From Nageia nagi (Eukaryota > Pinophyta), in contig JBITNC010000001.1 in assembly GCA_050084985.1 (NCBI GenBank), positions 179,738,001 through 179,802,000 on the forward strand: a stretch of DNA of 64,000 nt, read 5' to 3'. Made by a program: the position numbers and the translations under genes. Below, in pieces: positions 31,987-46,400 of this stretch. The notes under the pieces were generated by a model. That model saw only the letters and a list, made by a program, of their open reading frames with translations, was not told the DNA's origin and did no database searches. Numbering within the stretch: the stretch's first letter is position 1; each line of letters starts with the position of its first letter.

Positions 31987-34900
31987 ATATCTCGATAAGT
32001 GATGCAAAATTTTTGATATATGAGTATTCTTTCCAATAATCTCTATGATTGGTATTCCTCAATTTGCTTAGTTTTGATATGTTGTAGAGATACTATGAAT
32101 TTTTGAGAGTGAATGTGTATAATTTTAATTTGGATTTTGAGGATATATGACATCTCCCCAGCATAGGAGCTATGCACATGACCCTTATATCTCAAATCTC
32201 TTTTATTACATGATAAAATGTAAGTTTACATGGTTTTAGATGGAAGCTAGTGTTATAATGACTTTTTCATGCATGGTTTTAAGTAAAGTTCTATGAGAAA
32301 TCTATATATCAAACCTTGAAAAGGGATCCTCCTTGTTCACTAAATAGGGGGTAGACTTATCTTATCATTTAATAGTTGTGGAGATCTAAAATTTCATATG
32401 TTTATACCTACCTATGATTTATTTATGCACTCATGGCCTTTATTACTTAAGTTTTCTATTGAAAAATCATCATTCAATTTGATAATGGAGCTCTGAGGGT
32501 ACAAGAACCTATAAACATGATGTTTATAGTATATGAGTCATTTCAATTGCGCATGGTGGTATTATGTTGCTTAGGCAACAATTTGTATGGTTTTTATCTT
32601 AAGAATAGATAAAGTTTTTTGAAATTCTCTTTTCATAAGTGTATATTATGGATCAAAAGCAGTGTTCTCTATTGAAAAAAAAACATATGTATATGTGTTT
32701 GATCTATCTCCTTGGATTTGGATTGAAGATCTAGTGAATACATTTTTTCAATTTTCACCAAGACATATTTATACTAGGAAAGCATTTTATGCTATGATTT
32801 GAAGAAAGTAAAATTGTAGTGCTTTTTGGAATGAATGTGAGATTTTTTGGAGTGATCCCAATAAATCCTACTAATTTATCTTCCAAATTCATGTCAGTGG
32901 TTATGGATTGCCACCATTTTAAGAAAAGAGATATAATTCTTTGGTTCCAAAATATCATTTCTAAAATCTAAGCACTCAAATCTATCCATATCCATTATTG
33001 ATAAGTTTCTCAATATCTTTTATAGGAACTCAATGTAAAAGAGCCTCCATATATTTGCATTGAGTTTGAAGGTATTATGAAAACTTCCTCACCTTATTCA
33101 TTAGTCATTATACGCTCAAGATATCCTTAAGGTTATAATAAATTTACTCCATTATGAAACCCAAATTGCATGCAAGCCATTAAGGTGTAGATAAAATGAG
33201 TGTGTTAATGATCATGAATATCTTTATAATTAGATTTAATATTTTATTTTACATGAAGTTTCATGTTTTCACATCATTAGTTAGTATATGAAAATAATAT
33301 TTTATTGGTAACATTATATTATTCATGGTGACGAATTATATTTACCAATTTAATTCTAAATCAAACAATTATTTGAAATGTGAAAAAGGGTTTGATTTCA
33401 ATATTTAGAAGAAAGGGTAGTGTTTATAAAATTATTGATTGACAATTATCCAAGGTTAGATGAGGTGAATTACTGGAATGAGTTGCATATCATTAATCTA
33501 GTTATGAATTTTAGTTACCAAATCAAATTGCTATTTGTAAAATGTTTTGGCTTATTGATTCTAGGATAGAATAATATTTTATGAAATTATGGTTAATTGG
33601 TATGATAATCTCCAAGACTAGATAATGTGACTTTAACTATTGAGATGAGTTTAAAATATTGAATTACTCCAGATCAAGGAAGAGAGGTAGTATTTGATTA
33701 AGAATTAAATACTCTTGACATAATAAAAGAATATTTCTTTTCCATTCTTGGATTATAATTGTATTACATGATTAAGATTGAGATATGATGCATATAGGGG
33801 TAGTTTGATGCATATCATTAAGTATAATAGTTATCTTGATCGTCACAATTCTCCTAACATAATCCTAATACTACAACCTACAAGTCTTAGTTCTCTTGGT
33901 TGTTGGTGTGGAGACAGAGATGACTAACCTTGAAGACTCATTAGGTGTTCAAGAATGATTTGAAGACCTCTTGAAATATAATTAATCCTAGTGATAAATT
34001 TGAATATGGGATTATTACCATTGCAAACTAAGCAAACCCTATATGTTATTTATATGGAAACTCAAATATAAACTAATGTATTATATGTAGACCATATTGA
34101 TGTATTTAGTAAGTCATTTGTATAAGATAAAAATGTTATTTTGGGGATTCATAAACTATCATTTGACTTATCTTATGACCTAATTAATTATTAAGGTTAT
34201 TCTTGCCTTGATGTAATTATAAGACCTTGTCTTGAAATAAAGATATCATTAATTTATATTTTAAAGTTTATTCTTTTTAAAATTGCAAAAACAATGATAA
34301 AGTTAAATATAAAGGATTTTAATACAAGGGATAAAAGAAAAAATATTATTAGAAATCATTTTGATATGTTTGTTTAAGGATAAAAGTCTACTTTAGGAAT
34401 GCTAATATCAAATTGTGTAATAGCATGTTATGAACCTAGAAGTAAATATATCTTGGTTGAATATATTAACCAAGACATGAGGTGATGAAAGAGACTTAAA
34501 CCAAGCTTGAATACTAAGTTGAATTTAAATTTTATCTCAATGGATTATTATATTAAAAAATGTTACAAACCTAGATGTTAGGTTTAATACCCTAAAAAAG
34601 ATGTTGATAAAATAACCTTGGAATAAATGAAATAGTTTAGCCAAGTGTAATAATTGGTTAAGCATACCAATTGATAACATAATAAAGCAAAATTAATATT
34701 TGAAAACTTATTGATCATTTAATGGTTAGGAATTTTGATTTCTAAATAAAATAGATAAAATTTTGTTGTCTTAAGTTTGCTAAATGAAAAAGAGAATCGT
34801 AATAAAAAATATTCCCTAAGTGAGGATCACACTATGTCGTACTCCCTTGCTAGGAGTATCCACTCTTAGAAGATTATGAGGGCTTGTTAATATCTCTTGG

Positions 34901-35829
34901 AAGTATTGTACTTTTAAAGTATTATCCCTTCTATCTCATCATGCATGTAGGATTATTTAATTGAGATGTTGTTGAGTATATTCTTTTTTGGCTTCTTGAG
35001 TAAGCTTTATTTTGTATCTTCTCATGCACACTTGAAATAATTACTACCATTTTTAAATTAATATACTTAATTTTTAATGTTTCATTTGATGCGGTTTATT
35101 TGAGATGTAATGATTAGACTATAATACAACCTATTGCTTGTATCATTCAAGCATGTAAACCTAGAAGATCAGTAATTAGTTTGGGACAAATTATGTATAA
35201 GAATGATAGTGTTGTGGTGATTTTTACTTTAAAATTTTTTAATTAAATTGAGTATACAAAAAAATCCACTTAAGGATATTGTTTAATATGTTAAGCTCCC
35301 CAAGATATGGGTATAAGAATGCCAGACAACATGGTGGGCCTAGTCAATAGATATGGGTAGGCCAGTGTTCCATACCCCTAACAAGTTATTAGATAGGGGT
35401 AGCAGTTGATAAAATTTTTCATTACCAAGTAAGGTTAAATATTAGTAATACCTTCTATGGTTAAGCATATATGATTCTAATGATTATTACATAGGATATG
35501 TCACTATACCCATTTCATATACAAGATTTCTTAGGATAATTTATCTTCTCCTATGATTCAAAGGGTTACACATTAGGTGAAGATGTCTAATCTTATGGAT
35601 GAGTGTTCTCTTGGGTGATATGGGCACCAAGTATAAAACAATGACACTATGACCAAATTATCTATTTCATAATTTGTGAATGAAAATTATAGGTTCACTT
35701 GTGTAGCATCTTCCAATGTAGTGAGCATTGAGAAGTGAACACTAGAATTTTTAAGTATTCAAATTAAATTGAAAAAAAAGGCATGAATTTTAGGGTTTTG
35801 ATAAATTTGGGAATAGATGGTGCACTACA

Positions 35830-36179
35830 AATATACCCTAGTTTTTAACTAACATTTATGCTTATCTACCTCATACTTATATGTCTACTTAATCAAATGG
35901 ACCCCTTTATACTTACTAATTTTCTTATCCTTTGGCTCAAGAACTAACTTTCATATTTTATTCATCATCAAATAATCATACTTAATCTTTATAATTGCAT
36001 TAATATTTTCCATGAGATAATATAAAAGTGGAACAATATTCATATATATTAATCTTGTTCATGAGTGTAACCTTTACCCAATAAATATCTTTATGAATCT
36101 TTGCCTCAATTTTATATAAGTTTAATGAATCACATAGAGAATTCATTAATTAAGCATATAGAGGCTATTGCTCTTCTTA
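35830..36179. other. Unrecognised flank right of the chromovirus
   Basis: No boundary motif or coding frame is recognised. On the minus strand some protein-like wording (DSLNLYKIEAKIHKDIYW) could continue the decayed coding at 36.2-37.7 kb. Confidence 0.3.
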
Positions 36180-37640
36180 AATACTTTAACATACCAACAT
36201 CCACTAAATGAATAATATGATAATGATAATTAAACCTTGCTCTCTAGGATAAGCCATATCATCATCACCAACATCATCATATATGTGAGAATCATCATTC
36301 CTACCATTTGATTGAATATTACCATCTCCAACATCATCTTCATCATCTAATTGAATATCTTCTCATGTAAATTACCATGCACAACACCATGGTTTGTATA
36401 ATAAATAAAAAAGGTGTACATACTCATGCCCAACATACTTATCACGATGTATATCATATGCATCATAAAATAAATCATAAGCCTCCATATATGAAGTAAA
36501 GGATCAATCTAAAATTGAAGATAAAGACTTAATACCAAGAAGCTAAGACAAGTTATATATATCAACATGAGTAGGAATGTTCCCCTTATTAAAACTCATA
36601 TCTATACTATTTATAATATTTTATAGTACCATATTATACAATTTATATCCCTTGGATATTTATTCTCATAGTCTCAAAATGACTCGTTATCCATGATCGC
36701 ATAGTAAGAAGAACCTAAATCTATATAATAATCCTTATGGAAGATAAGATTACAGATATATAAGAATAATAAAATATTATCTTCTACTCATGAGAGGTCC
36801 TTTATACAACAACCCTACTAGAAGAAGCTATTTTTTATGCATCTCCCATAGAATATCCATCCTTTAAAGTTGTTAACTCCTTCCTAATATTCATAATTTT
36901 CATAATATGTTCCTTCTCTTTATTATTAGGATTACTAGAATAGTAACATACTTTATTATTATTATCCTTTAGTACATCCTCCTTCTTATGTTGTTTCTCC
37001 TTTTTATTATATTTTCCTTGCTTGCCTTTTCCTTCCTACTTACCTTAATATTTTCCCTTACATATCTTGCATAATGAGCCTTACCCTTTCTTAAATTACC
37101 AATCCCTCTATTAACCATATTTTGATGTTTGTAAAATCATGTCATACTAAGAAGCTCCTTAATGCTGCCAAACATTAACTAGTCTATAATTTAGATACAA
37201 AATACCAAAAACTATCCAATAAATTATCAAGAATATTATAAATAATTTTTAATTCATTATATTTATACTTCATTATCCTATAGTTGGATGAAATCCATAC
37301 CTTGATGGAATTTGTTAATCCTCATTGTTAAAATGTTTCTATAAATTTTATCTAATTTATTCAATATGTATTTGGGATTGAGTTAGTTCTTATAAGCAAT
37401 GTAATGTGATTACAAATTCATGTTCATGGTAGTACCAACCATATAGTATCACTATATTTCTCATGGTTTTCCTTAGTATAAGTTTTCTTGCTAATATGCC
37501 CTAAATGTTCAACAAAATGAATAATTATAACCTCTTAATATAGAATATTTTCCCTATTGAAGGGATTCAAGACACTCCATTTGTTCTTAATTATTTTATA
37601 ACATTTCATTATAGATATAAGAAAATAATCTAAATTAATA
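36180..37640 (-). pseudogene. Decayed gag-like coding, possibly copia
   Basis: On the minus strand, in changing frames, I read NKWSVLNPFNRENILY (about 37.58 kb), LLDSFWYFVSKL (about 37.2 kb), and HYARYVREN followed by a Lys-rich stretch (about 37.1-37.0 kb). The last resembles the second half of a CCHC zinc knuckle (G-H-Y-A-R-D-C-R) with the Cys residues lost, placed after a Gag2-like region as in copia Gag. Further downstream (36.3-36.5 kb) an acidic stretch (DDEDDVGDGN) appears. No protease or later pol motif is recognisable, so identity is tentative. Confidence 0.3.
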
Positions 37641-38829
37641 TTTAGAGTTTTAAAAATATTAATTCACCTCAAAATTTCACAAAATATCCAAAAATTTCAT
37701 AAAAAATATCACCTAAAAAATTTGGATTTGAATTCAGAGTAGGGATGAAACTACACTCCAAGCTAAATTTTCACAAGGATTCGATATCTATATATGGTTT
37801 TACAAATTTCATCATAAATCTTTTTTTCTATTTTTAACCTTCTCAAAAATATTATTTTGATTATATCTCATGATATAACTATTAAAAAAATGGATCATAA
37901 TTTCAATACATTCTCTTCTTTAACCCTATGAAATGAATTGCACATACAATATCATAAAATTTTAAAATTATAGAATTATATTTTAAATCTTATTGTAAAT
38001 CCTAGCCCTCTAATTATGCTTAAATGAAATATTTATTTAATACCATGATGATTTCTGTAAGAATTACTAAGAGTAGAATACCATATAATTCCAAATAAAG
38101 AAAGATTAAAGGAAAATATAATGCTAAACAAATGGAGAAATAAAATGTATGGTGTGTTATTAATCCATAAATAATTATCATTAACAATGCTTATTTTTAA
38201 AATTATTACAATAAGTGGTATAAGTATCCTTTAAATAGGTACAATAATTTCTATCAAACTATGGGATATAAGTATAACTATTGTATTATACAAGAAAATA
38301 TTTTAATTTCAAGCATGGGTTAATATCTAGCTAATTTATAGACACATATATAACAAATAATAGTTAATCACCCTAGTAATTATAAATACTTAAATACTAA
38401 TAAATATATGGTTTATACTAAATTTAGCTTAGCATCCAAAATTATCTTACTAAAGGAAAGGAAAAGGTGCATAATTAAGGCTAAGGGAAGCATTGTTAGA
38501 GGGATAATGCATAGTAAAGAATAAATAAAAATAATTCCAATATGTCATCAAAAGAAAATCAATAAGGTGGGAGATTGTTTGAATATTACAACAATGAAGG
38601 ACTAATTACTAATTCTCAAAGCTATTTAAAAGCTTTGAATAGCAAATTAGAGGCCTTAGCTGAGATAAGGATGCTTGGCTTTTAAAATATATGGTATTAA
38701 AGGAGATAATGGTCAAAGGTGATTCTCATTCTTGCTAAAAGAAAATCATCCAACCTAGTATAGATCATTGGATATATAGATTTGGATAATCAGATATACA
38801 TTTTAAAAAATGATATGGTAATGATGAGT
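37641..38829. other. Unrecognised AT-rich DNA
   Basis: No coding, repeat boundary or RNA gene is recognised between the gag-like remnant and the start of LTR similarity near 38830. Confidence 0.35.
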
Positions 38830-41800
38830 TTAATATAGAATATGTTTCATTTGTGATGATTTGATGTTGGCTTCAAGGTTTTTCCCTTGATGTAGGTAAT
38901 AGGTAACCTCATGATGAAGAAGCAACACAAAGACCCTAAGGACCAAAGGTGAATTGGTGATAGGAATGAAAGGGAAAATGATTTGCATTGGATCATTGAC
39001 ATACCCTAAGACCATCATAAATCATGTATCTATATCTAGAATAAATGTTATGATCATTGATTTCTTAATGAAATGTGTTTGCCAATGTGTGTGGATTAAT
39101 ATTTCCCTGTAAGATGAGGTGATCATTGTAGGTAAAGGTGTGTTTCCTTTGTTATATGTTTTTGAAATTTGAATTCAAAATGGAGGAAAAATAATAAACC
39201 TTAGTTAAATTCAAAAATCTACCTAAGGTTAGAAAAGTAAATTTTAATTACACTATTGCCACATAAGGGTTAATAGTGAAATTACTATTTATGAGAAATT
39301 AAATATTTAAAAGTTAGTTTGGAATTTTATGCAATTATTATGGAATCATTAAGGGTGGCACATGTATTTTGTTCTTATGTATAAGGTGGAAAGTGTAAAT
39401 AGCATCAATAGTACCCTATATTTGACTTGAGATAAAAACCTTCAAATTAAAGATATGATCCCATGAAATTATTTGTAATTCTTTATTACCTACTTTAGAA
39501 TTTTTAATTAATTATTTGATAGTAAACCTTAATGGGAATAATAAGTAATTTTGGAAAATTCCTCCACTTGGAGACTATAAATACAAGTGGTAGAACAAAG
39601 GCATTACCACTTCTTCTAAATATATTTTCTCAAGCATCTTAGGCTAGCAATAAGTTGGAGTAGATCCATAGAAGAAGGTCTCTTCTCCCTCTCTTGTAGA
39701 GTACTAGGTGCTCTTATTTTTACTTATTAAAGTTTTAATTTAATCCATTTGAGAATAAATGTATTACTTTATACTTTATTGGCTTTTAGTCTCAATGTGT
39801 TGAACTAGGATATCTATTGATTAAATCTCTATTTAATATTGCCACTTGTTCTTTATCATACATAGCATGTTGTGAAATTTTATGTGATATTGAAATGAGA
39901 GTCACTATACTTCTCAAAAACTATGCATTCTTCTTCCCTATATGTTGATTCCATTATATTTAATAGGTGTAGGAACAACTCTATTATTTTTTAGTTAGAT
40001 TTTGAGTATTTTTCTATGGCCATTGAGTACGCCACACCCTCTCCACATCTGAAGGCATCCCTCTTACATAAGTTTCCTATGAATCCCTTAGTTTTTCTAG
40101 AATGAGATGTTTGAAATCAAAATGGTATTCATTTTCCATAGGAAATCATAGAATCATTGTGCCAAAATTTATCGATGGGATCTAAAAAGGGTTTGAGATT
40201 ATTTATGCTTCAGATTTAGAGTAACCTCCCACACTCTGTATACTATTTAGAACATAACAATCATGTTGTGAGTCCAAAAATATACCTATTAAAGCTCAAT
40301 ATATATCTATAATTGTGTAGGAAATAGCTACTACCATATAGATTCTTGGATGCATTCCCTTCTCTTGTCTACGCATAGAGTCTACCAAACCAAGTCGCTA
40401 GTAAATCAAATTTCTTCTTCATAATATGGATTTTAGATTCTACCAATCAAACCAAAGCTAAGTCTTTGCTTTTGACATTTGTACCTTCTAAATTATCTTG
40501 CATCAACTATGAACCCCTCTAAAGGATATAAGTTCACCAAAATGATCACAGGGTCATCAGTCCCTTCTACAATCTCATATGAGTGTATGCAATTATAGCA
40601 AGTGTTAGAAATTTGTTTAATTGTAAGGTTTATGGTCTTGTATTTATGGTTTGTTGAAAGGTGTTAATCAAAATGAGTTCTTATTTTTGCCTACATTCCC
40701 TCATGATTATTTGAAAAAACTAAACTTTAAAAGCATATGTTTTAGTAAAAATATCTTGTAAGCATTTTTGAGCTATGTTTAAATACTTTGGATAAAGGTT
40801 GCAATAAATAAATGTTCCCTATGTGTGCAATGAGTAGAAGGAGTTGCCTCCACTCTATTCTAATAGAATAATAATTTAAACTCTTAAATTGATTAAATTT
40901 TGAATTCATCCACATAATGAATAGACATGATGGATTTTTGGTTGAAATGTCAATGGAAAATTATTAGGAAAGTTTTAATAAAGAATATTTTTATGAAGCA
41001 ATTAATGGTATATGATTTACAAATAGAAGGATGGAACTTTAAATAAAGGAAGATCTTAATTTTGTTAGCTAATTACTTCAAAGAAATGTCAAACTTGATT
41101 TTTGATATCATTAGTATTAAAGTATTATCAAAGCTTTCAAGACCATAGGATGTAAGTAATGGAAAAAGTGTTATTTCTTATACTATAAAGAAATAAATGG
41201 ATAGTTTGAAATTTTGAAAGGATACTTGGAATGGGTATTACTAATGCTAGAAGATATTAATGACCTAGGAAGTGAGGTATCCATAGTGGAGTAAAAATCC
41301 TCACAAGGTTAATAAGATATAAAACAAAAAATGTTAATACTTCATTTCATATATCATGGTCAATTAAAGAAAGGGGTATCCTGATCCTCCTTTTTCCTAG
41401 TACCCAAACCATCTACCAAAGGTCCATGGCATTGTTCAATGCTTGAAGATCATTGGAGGTGTTCCACAAAATGAATATGACTTCTTAATCCATTAAGATG
41501 AAATGATATGATGTACTACATTTGTTTACAAGTAATGATGTATTATGATCCATTGCATTCATTTGTACTTAAAGTATGAAAGCTTTGTAAATGTCATTAA
41601 CTTAGATATGGGAAAATATATATTGACCTTCTTGTAATTGATCAATATTTTTGTACTAACATAGAGATAAATAAGGAAATTATTTCATTTTGTATACCTT
41701 GAAAGATTGATGAGATTGTACTTTAATAAATTGGTTCTAGTATGTTGTTTGATTTAATGAGATTCCTTGTTATATCGAATGATATTATTGTTTAATGATA

Positions 41801-43345
41801 TGATTAGTAATGATCACATGTATAAGAATAAGAATTATATTTACTTTTACATGAAAATGGTTAGTGGGCACTACCATTTGATTAAATAAATGATTTTTCC
41901 AAGATTCATATAAGAAATAGATATATTAGGTTATCAATCCAAATAAACCCAAAATTATCCCAACGACTTAGAATCAAATCTAAATTCAATTTAGGACCTC
42001 TTGAGAAACTTTGGGGACACTTGGGATCAAATGGATGTAAATGGGACCCAATGGAAATTAGTGGGACCATTTGGGACTCTAAGGAAAATATTTGGGAATG
42101 CTTGGACAACAAGGTAAATAAACTAAAACAAAACTAAAATTTAGTCAAAATTATCTTAGTTAATGAATTCTATCTCAAGTAACAAAATATGAATAATAAT
42201 AGTATAATAAGTTCACAGGGATGACCAAAAAGGAAAGTTTTTAGAAGGGTCCAATAATGCAAGAAAAATATGGATAACCTTCATTGAGTAAACCTACACT
42301 ACAAAATGACAAATGGAAGGAATATTCTTTGTGTGAGGACCACTTAGTGTTGTATTACCTTTGTAATAATAGTAGGCTAGATTTTACCTCACATATTGCT
42401 ACTTTATGTATGCATGAGAAATTTTTAAATGTAGACCCATCTATGCAATACAATGTATATGGGATAAATAGGACTATGTGACTTCCTATGGAAGCCTATA
42501 ATCAAAACTTCCTATGTGCATTTCTTATCAAGGAAAAATAGCACTAATGCTTAGATTAGAACTTGGTATACATTGTGATCAATTATTATGCATGATGTCT
42601 TGTACCCTAGTCACTATTTGGAATCATTATTCTATGGTTATTAGGTCATGGGTGGTTTTTTTCATCAATACATTTAATAATAAATTATACTAAATAACCA
42701 CTCAATGATATTATTTAATATCCATGGCTCCCAAAGTTATGGAAATAGGGATGCCAAACCACATGGTGGGTCTAGTTAATAGTTATAGGTAGGATAGGAC
42801 CCATATCCTTTGACAGGTATGTCATGTGGGGAGAGTAATAAAAAAACTACTATTATCAGGTGAGGGTAATTAGTAGTCATACCACTTATAGTTAGCATAT
42901 AGGGGTATGATGATTGTTTCATAGGAGATGCTAAGCTTACCTAGGATAAGCTATTTGCTCCTATGATATGGAGAGTTATCATCAGGTGTCGATGTTAACT
43001 TAATGTAAGTGCAATCTCTTGGGTGGTATGGGCCTCCAATAGAAAACCACTACATCATAACCAATAAGACTATTCCACATGGGATGTGGAATATGAATGG
43101 TGGGGTCACCTTTGAGGCATCTTCTCAATACGGTGAGTGTTGAGGAGTGGACACTAGAAAATTTATTAGTGTTGGTTATCCCAATTCTTGACCAACTTTG
43201 CCATGTGAGTGCTGAACTAGCTAGTAGCATTATTAATCTCATGTGGGATCTCTTGGTCCATTCCTAGAATATCAAGTGCTAAAATAAAAAAAAAAAGGTT
43301 TAAAATTTAGGGATTTGGTTAATGGGAATTAGTGGATGTGTTACA
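38830..43345 (+). repeat. Diverged chromovirus-family LTR, probably solo, copy d
   Basis: Its left part resembles positions ~30870-31850 of copy c, including the TATA box and downstream leader. A middle block near 42290-42370 resembles ~34800. Its last ~640 bp (from about 42700) is the clearest match: ACCACATGGTGGGTCTAGT, GGTGGGGTCACCTTTGAGG, and GGATGTGTTACA at the end. No primer site or coding follows, so a solo LTR left by recombination is likely. The left boundary is approximate. Frames inside (41906-42112, 42284-42481, 43000-43242) are not genes. Confidence 0.6.
39576..39583 (+). promoter_or_regulatory. TATA box in LTR copy d
   Basis: TATAAATA in the same setting as in copy c, about 750 bp from the left boundary. 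Confidence 0.5.
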
Positions 43346-46300
43346 ATCAAGTGTTTGATACAATAATGATATAATACTAAGAATGTAGAATGCTAATATA
43401 GAAAATATAATGTTAAGGCTTATATATATAATGAGGACATATGAAAGAGATACTATAGGATAAACATAAGAAGATGATGTAAAAAAAAATGTAGATTAAT
43501 GAATGATTAGATATTTTAAAAACACAAAATACAAAACAATTCGATAAAAAATAGGAAATGGTCAATATTCAAATCAATTTATGAGAAGTAAAAGCACCAT
43601 GGATGGTGCATAATAAAATTCCTAAAATAATATTACCAATATAATATAATCATAAGTATTCATAATTAGTGTTCTTACAAAAGAATCTAAACCACAAAAA
43701 AATTTAAGAATTCTCCACAATATGAGATTATTATTTAGAATAATTAAGATCTAAAATAGATGATCTAAACTTGTTAGTATCTTAAATGAATACGAAACAA
43801 ATTTTAGATGTGGTAAATATATGTTTTCAAGTAGTAAGGTATATGTTATGGATCATGCCTAAGAAATATATACCATTAATTATATCACATGGATCATCAA
43901 TGTCCAATGTAGATTATAACTTGTTATAATAAATTATGTATACAATATCAAAATATCTATTATAAGTTGGGTATTAATTTTTACTAACCATACAAAGTAC
44001 GTTGTAATGATATGAAACCAAAAATTAGAGTTATTTATTATAAATTGAATATTACCTTTTACTACCCATACAAGATGTTTTGGAATAATATAACACTACT
44101 ACCAAAAGCATGATTCTCGTTAGGGCAGGTGTTAGAGAATGGAGAAATAATTGCCTGATGCCATTAATGTTAGCAAGTATCAAAATAGCAATATGTATTG
44201 ATTTTTACCATTTTTGGATAATATAATGCTAATGATGATGTTAATTCTGATAGTCTACATTATGCTAAATTTGTACATCTCTTGATGCTAGGCATGAAGC
44301 TAAATTTGAATATTTATTAATGCTAGGGATGACACTACATATGGCTCTAGGGATGACTCAAATTAGCATTATCCATAGCATCATAATAATAGATATTATA
44401 TTTTTCAATATTATTGATTCAATAAGTGCCTCTATACCTAACATAATTAAAATTCTAGTATTATAATAACAAAGATTATATCCATCAATAGTGCCATCAT
44501 GTTTCCCATGTAATTAAAGACAAGCATTTAAAATGCATTGTAATCAAATTCATAATATTAATCAAAATATAAATTAAAATATTTAATTCTTCCACTTCAT
44601 TTTAATAATCATTTAATTTTCATTATCATCTTCATCAATAATATGTACAATATATTTTCCTCTAGGGTTACAATTAATTACAAACCATATTTTCTTATCA
44701 AATACAACTAGATAGGAAAATATTTAACTGCAAAATATCATTTTGTTCCAACCATTCTTTTCAGTACTATATTTAATTCATTTTCATCTATCTTTTCTCC
44801 TTTGATTTCTTCCTTTTCAATTGATTATTTCATCCATGACCTTGGAAACTCTTTTGGCCAATTTTTCATCACTTAGTTGTGTAAGTAGAGATGTACCAAT
44901 TGAATTTTTATTGCAAAATAAAATACATTTTTTTGCAATTATAATTCTTTTACTATTGTATAATTCAATCCACACTTTACAATATTCCATATTCATCATG
45001 ATAAATTATTTTATATATTTTTGCATGTCACAATCTATAAATTCATGATGATATATAATATATGCTCATTAGTAACCATTGATTAAATTAAATCCAAAAT
45101 TCATATACATATTCTTATAAATTACTAATATCTAAAATATTATTAGTACCTTTAAGAGAATATTATGTCCTATTTATTTTTAAAATCTCCCCTACTAATT
45201 TGTCTATCTTTATCTGCATACCACATCTTTGCGATAGAATTATGGATTTGGGAAACATACTCAATTGCACAAAAAAATATTTTTGTACAATGTATCTCTC
45301 ACCCATAGATCCTTTTGATCATGGATTTTTTCTAACAAATTATTTTAGTATTTTTTAAAAATCTTTTCATAAAAAATATATTCTAGAACTTATAACTCAT
45401 GCTATATCAATATCATATACTAGGTGGATCAATATGTGTACTTATATTTCCTTAAAAATAATAAATATTTCCTTTTTTAAATTTATATATAATGCCTACT
45501 ACTTTTATGGATATACAAGTGTATCATAATATAAAAGTAAATAGTAACAATATATGAATTTGATACATCCATCCATACATTAATAATATTATTTTTTACG
45601 AGTCTTTCATCCTAGTTTAATTATTATATTTTCATTTCCAAGCTCCACAAGTCTATTACATTTTGGATTAGGTCTTTTAAAATTATAGTGCACTAATAGT
45701 TCATCATGAGGAGAAAGATTTATATTAGGAACTACACCCACATTACCACCCATTATTCTACCTATGAAGTCTTATTGATCATTTGTAAATCCTACAAATT
45801 CATAATTTGGTAGAAATCTAGTGCCTTTGGAATTGTTTATCTATATTGCAATGTTCCATGCATTTTTGGTCAATCACCAATGCATAAATGTTTTACAAGA
45901 TCTATTTTTGATTTTGAATTTCTAGAAATATTGTATATTGACATATTGAAAAGATAAACAAACCCATGCCAAAATCATATATAAATTCAAAAGGTTTGAT
46001 CATGTATGAATGGCCATAATAACTAAATTATTCATTTGGGAATAATTTTTCAATTGACCATGTATTGTATGCCAAATAATAATATGTATGTTGATATAAC
46101 TATTGTATATTATTTGGTAAATGCAAATCACCAACACTCTCTAATGGTAGATCAATTGGCCCTCATTTGCAATAGTATGTGCTAGTGATGGAATATCCCA
46201 ATTATTTCCCATAAATTTAGAGTATAAAATCATATTATATTATGCAAAGAAAATACATATCTATAACACTTCAATATTCAACTTAAAATCCAAATAATAA

Positions 46301-46400
46301 TAAAATTTTCAATCCTTAACATTGGTAATAGAAATTTGATTTACTAAAAATAATATTATGAACATCAAAATGCATTAATGAGATAAAAAATCATTCATTT
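43346..46400. other. Unrecognised very AT-rich DNA
   Basis: No element boundary or coding region is recognised. Opposed short frames at 44817-45048 overlap each other and carry no motif. CACTACTACCAAAAG at 44094 resembles a CACTA transposon end, but no partner end was found. Confidence 0.4.

Larger units (their letters stand above)
30781..35829 (+). repeat. Right (3') LTR of the chromovirus, about 5.05 kb, copy c
   Basis: It starts TGTAATGACTTG after the polypurine tract, 38 bp past the pol stop codon, and ends CACTACA where similarity to the left LTR stops. A TATA box (31581-31588) lies 800 bp in. The part from about 32276 pairs with the left LTR; the first 1.5 kb has its counterpart only in the diverged copy at 38.8-40 kb. 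A 5-kb LTR is very long even for the Tekay/Del group of chromoviruses, which it otherwise resembles. No target duplication can be checked because the left LTR is truncated. Confidence 0.75.

Noticed and set aside
43000-43242. An 80-codon minus-strand ORF
   Set aside because: It lies wholly inside the conserved end of a chromovirus LTR (copy d), which is non-coding in all four copies.
44094-44108. CACTACTACCAAAAG as a CACTA DNA transposon end
   Set aside because: No inverted partner end, subterminal repeats or transposase coding was found nearby.
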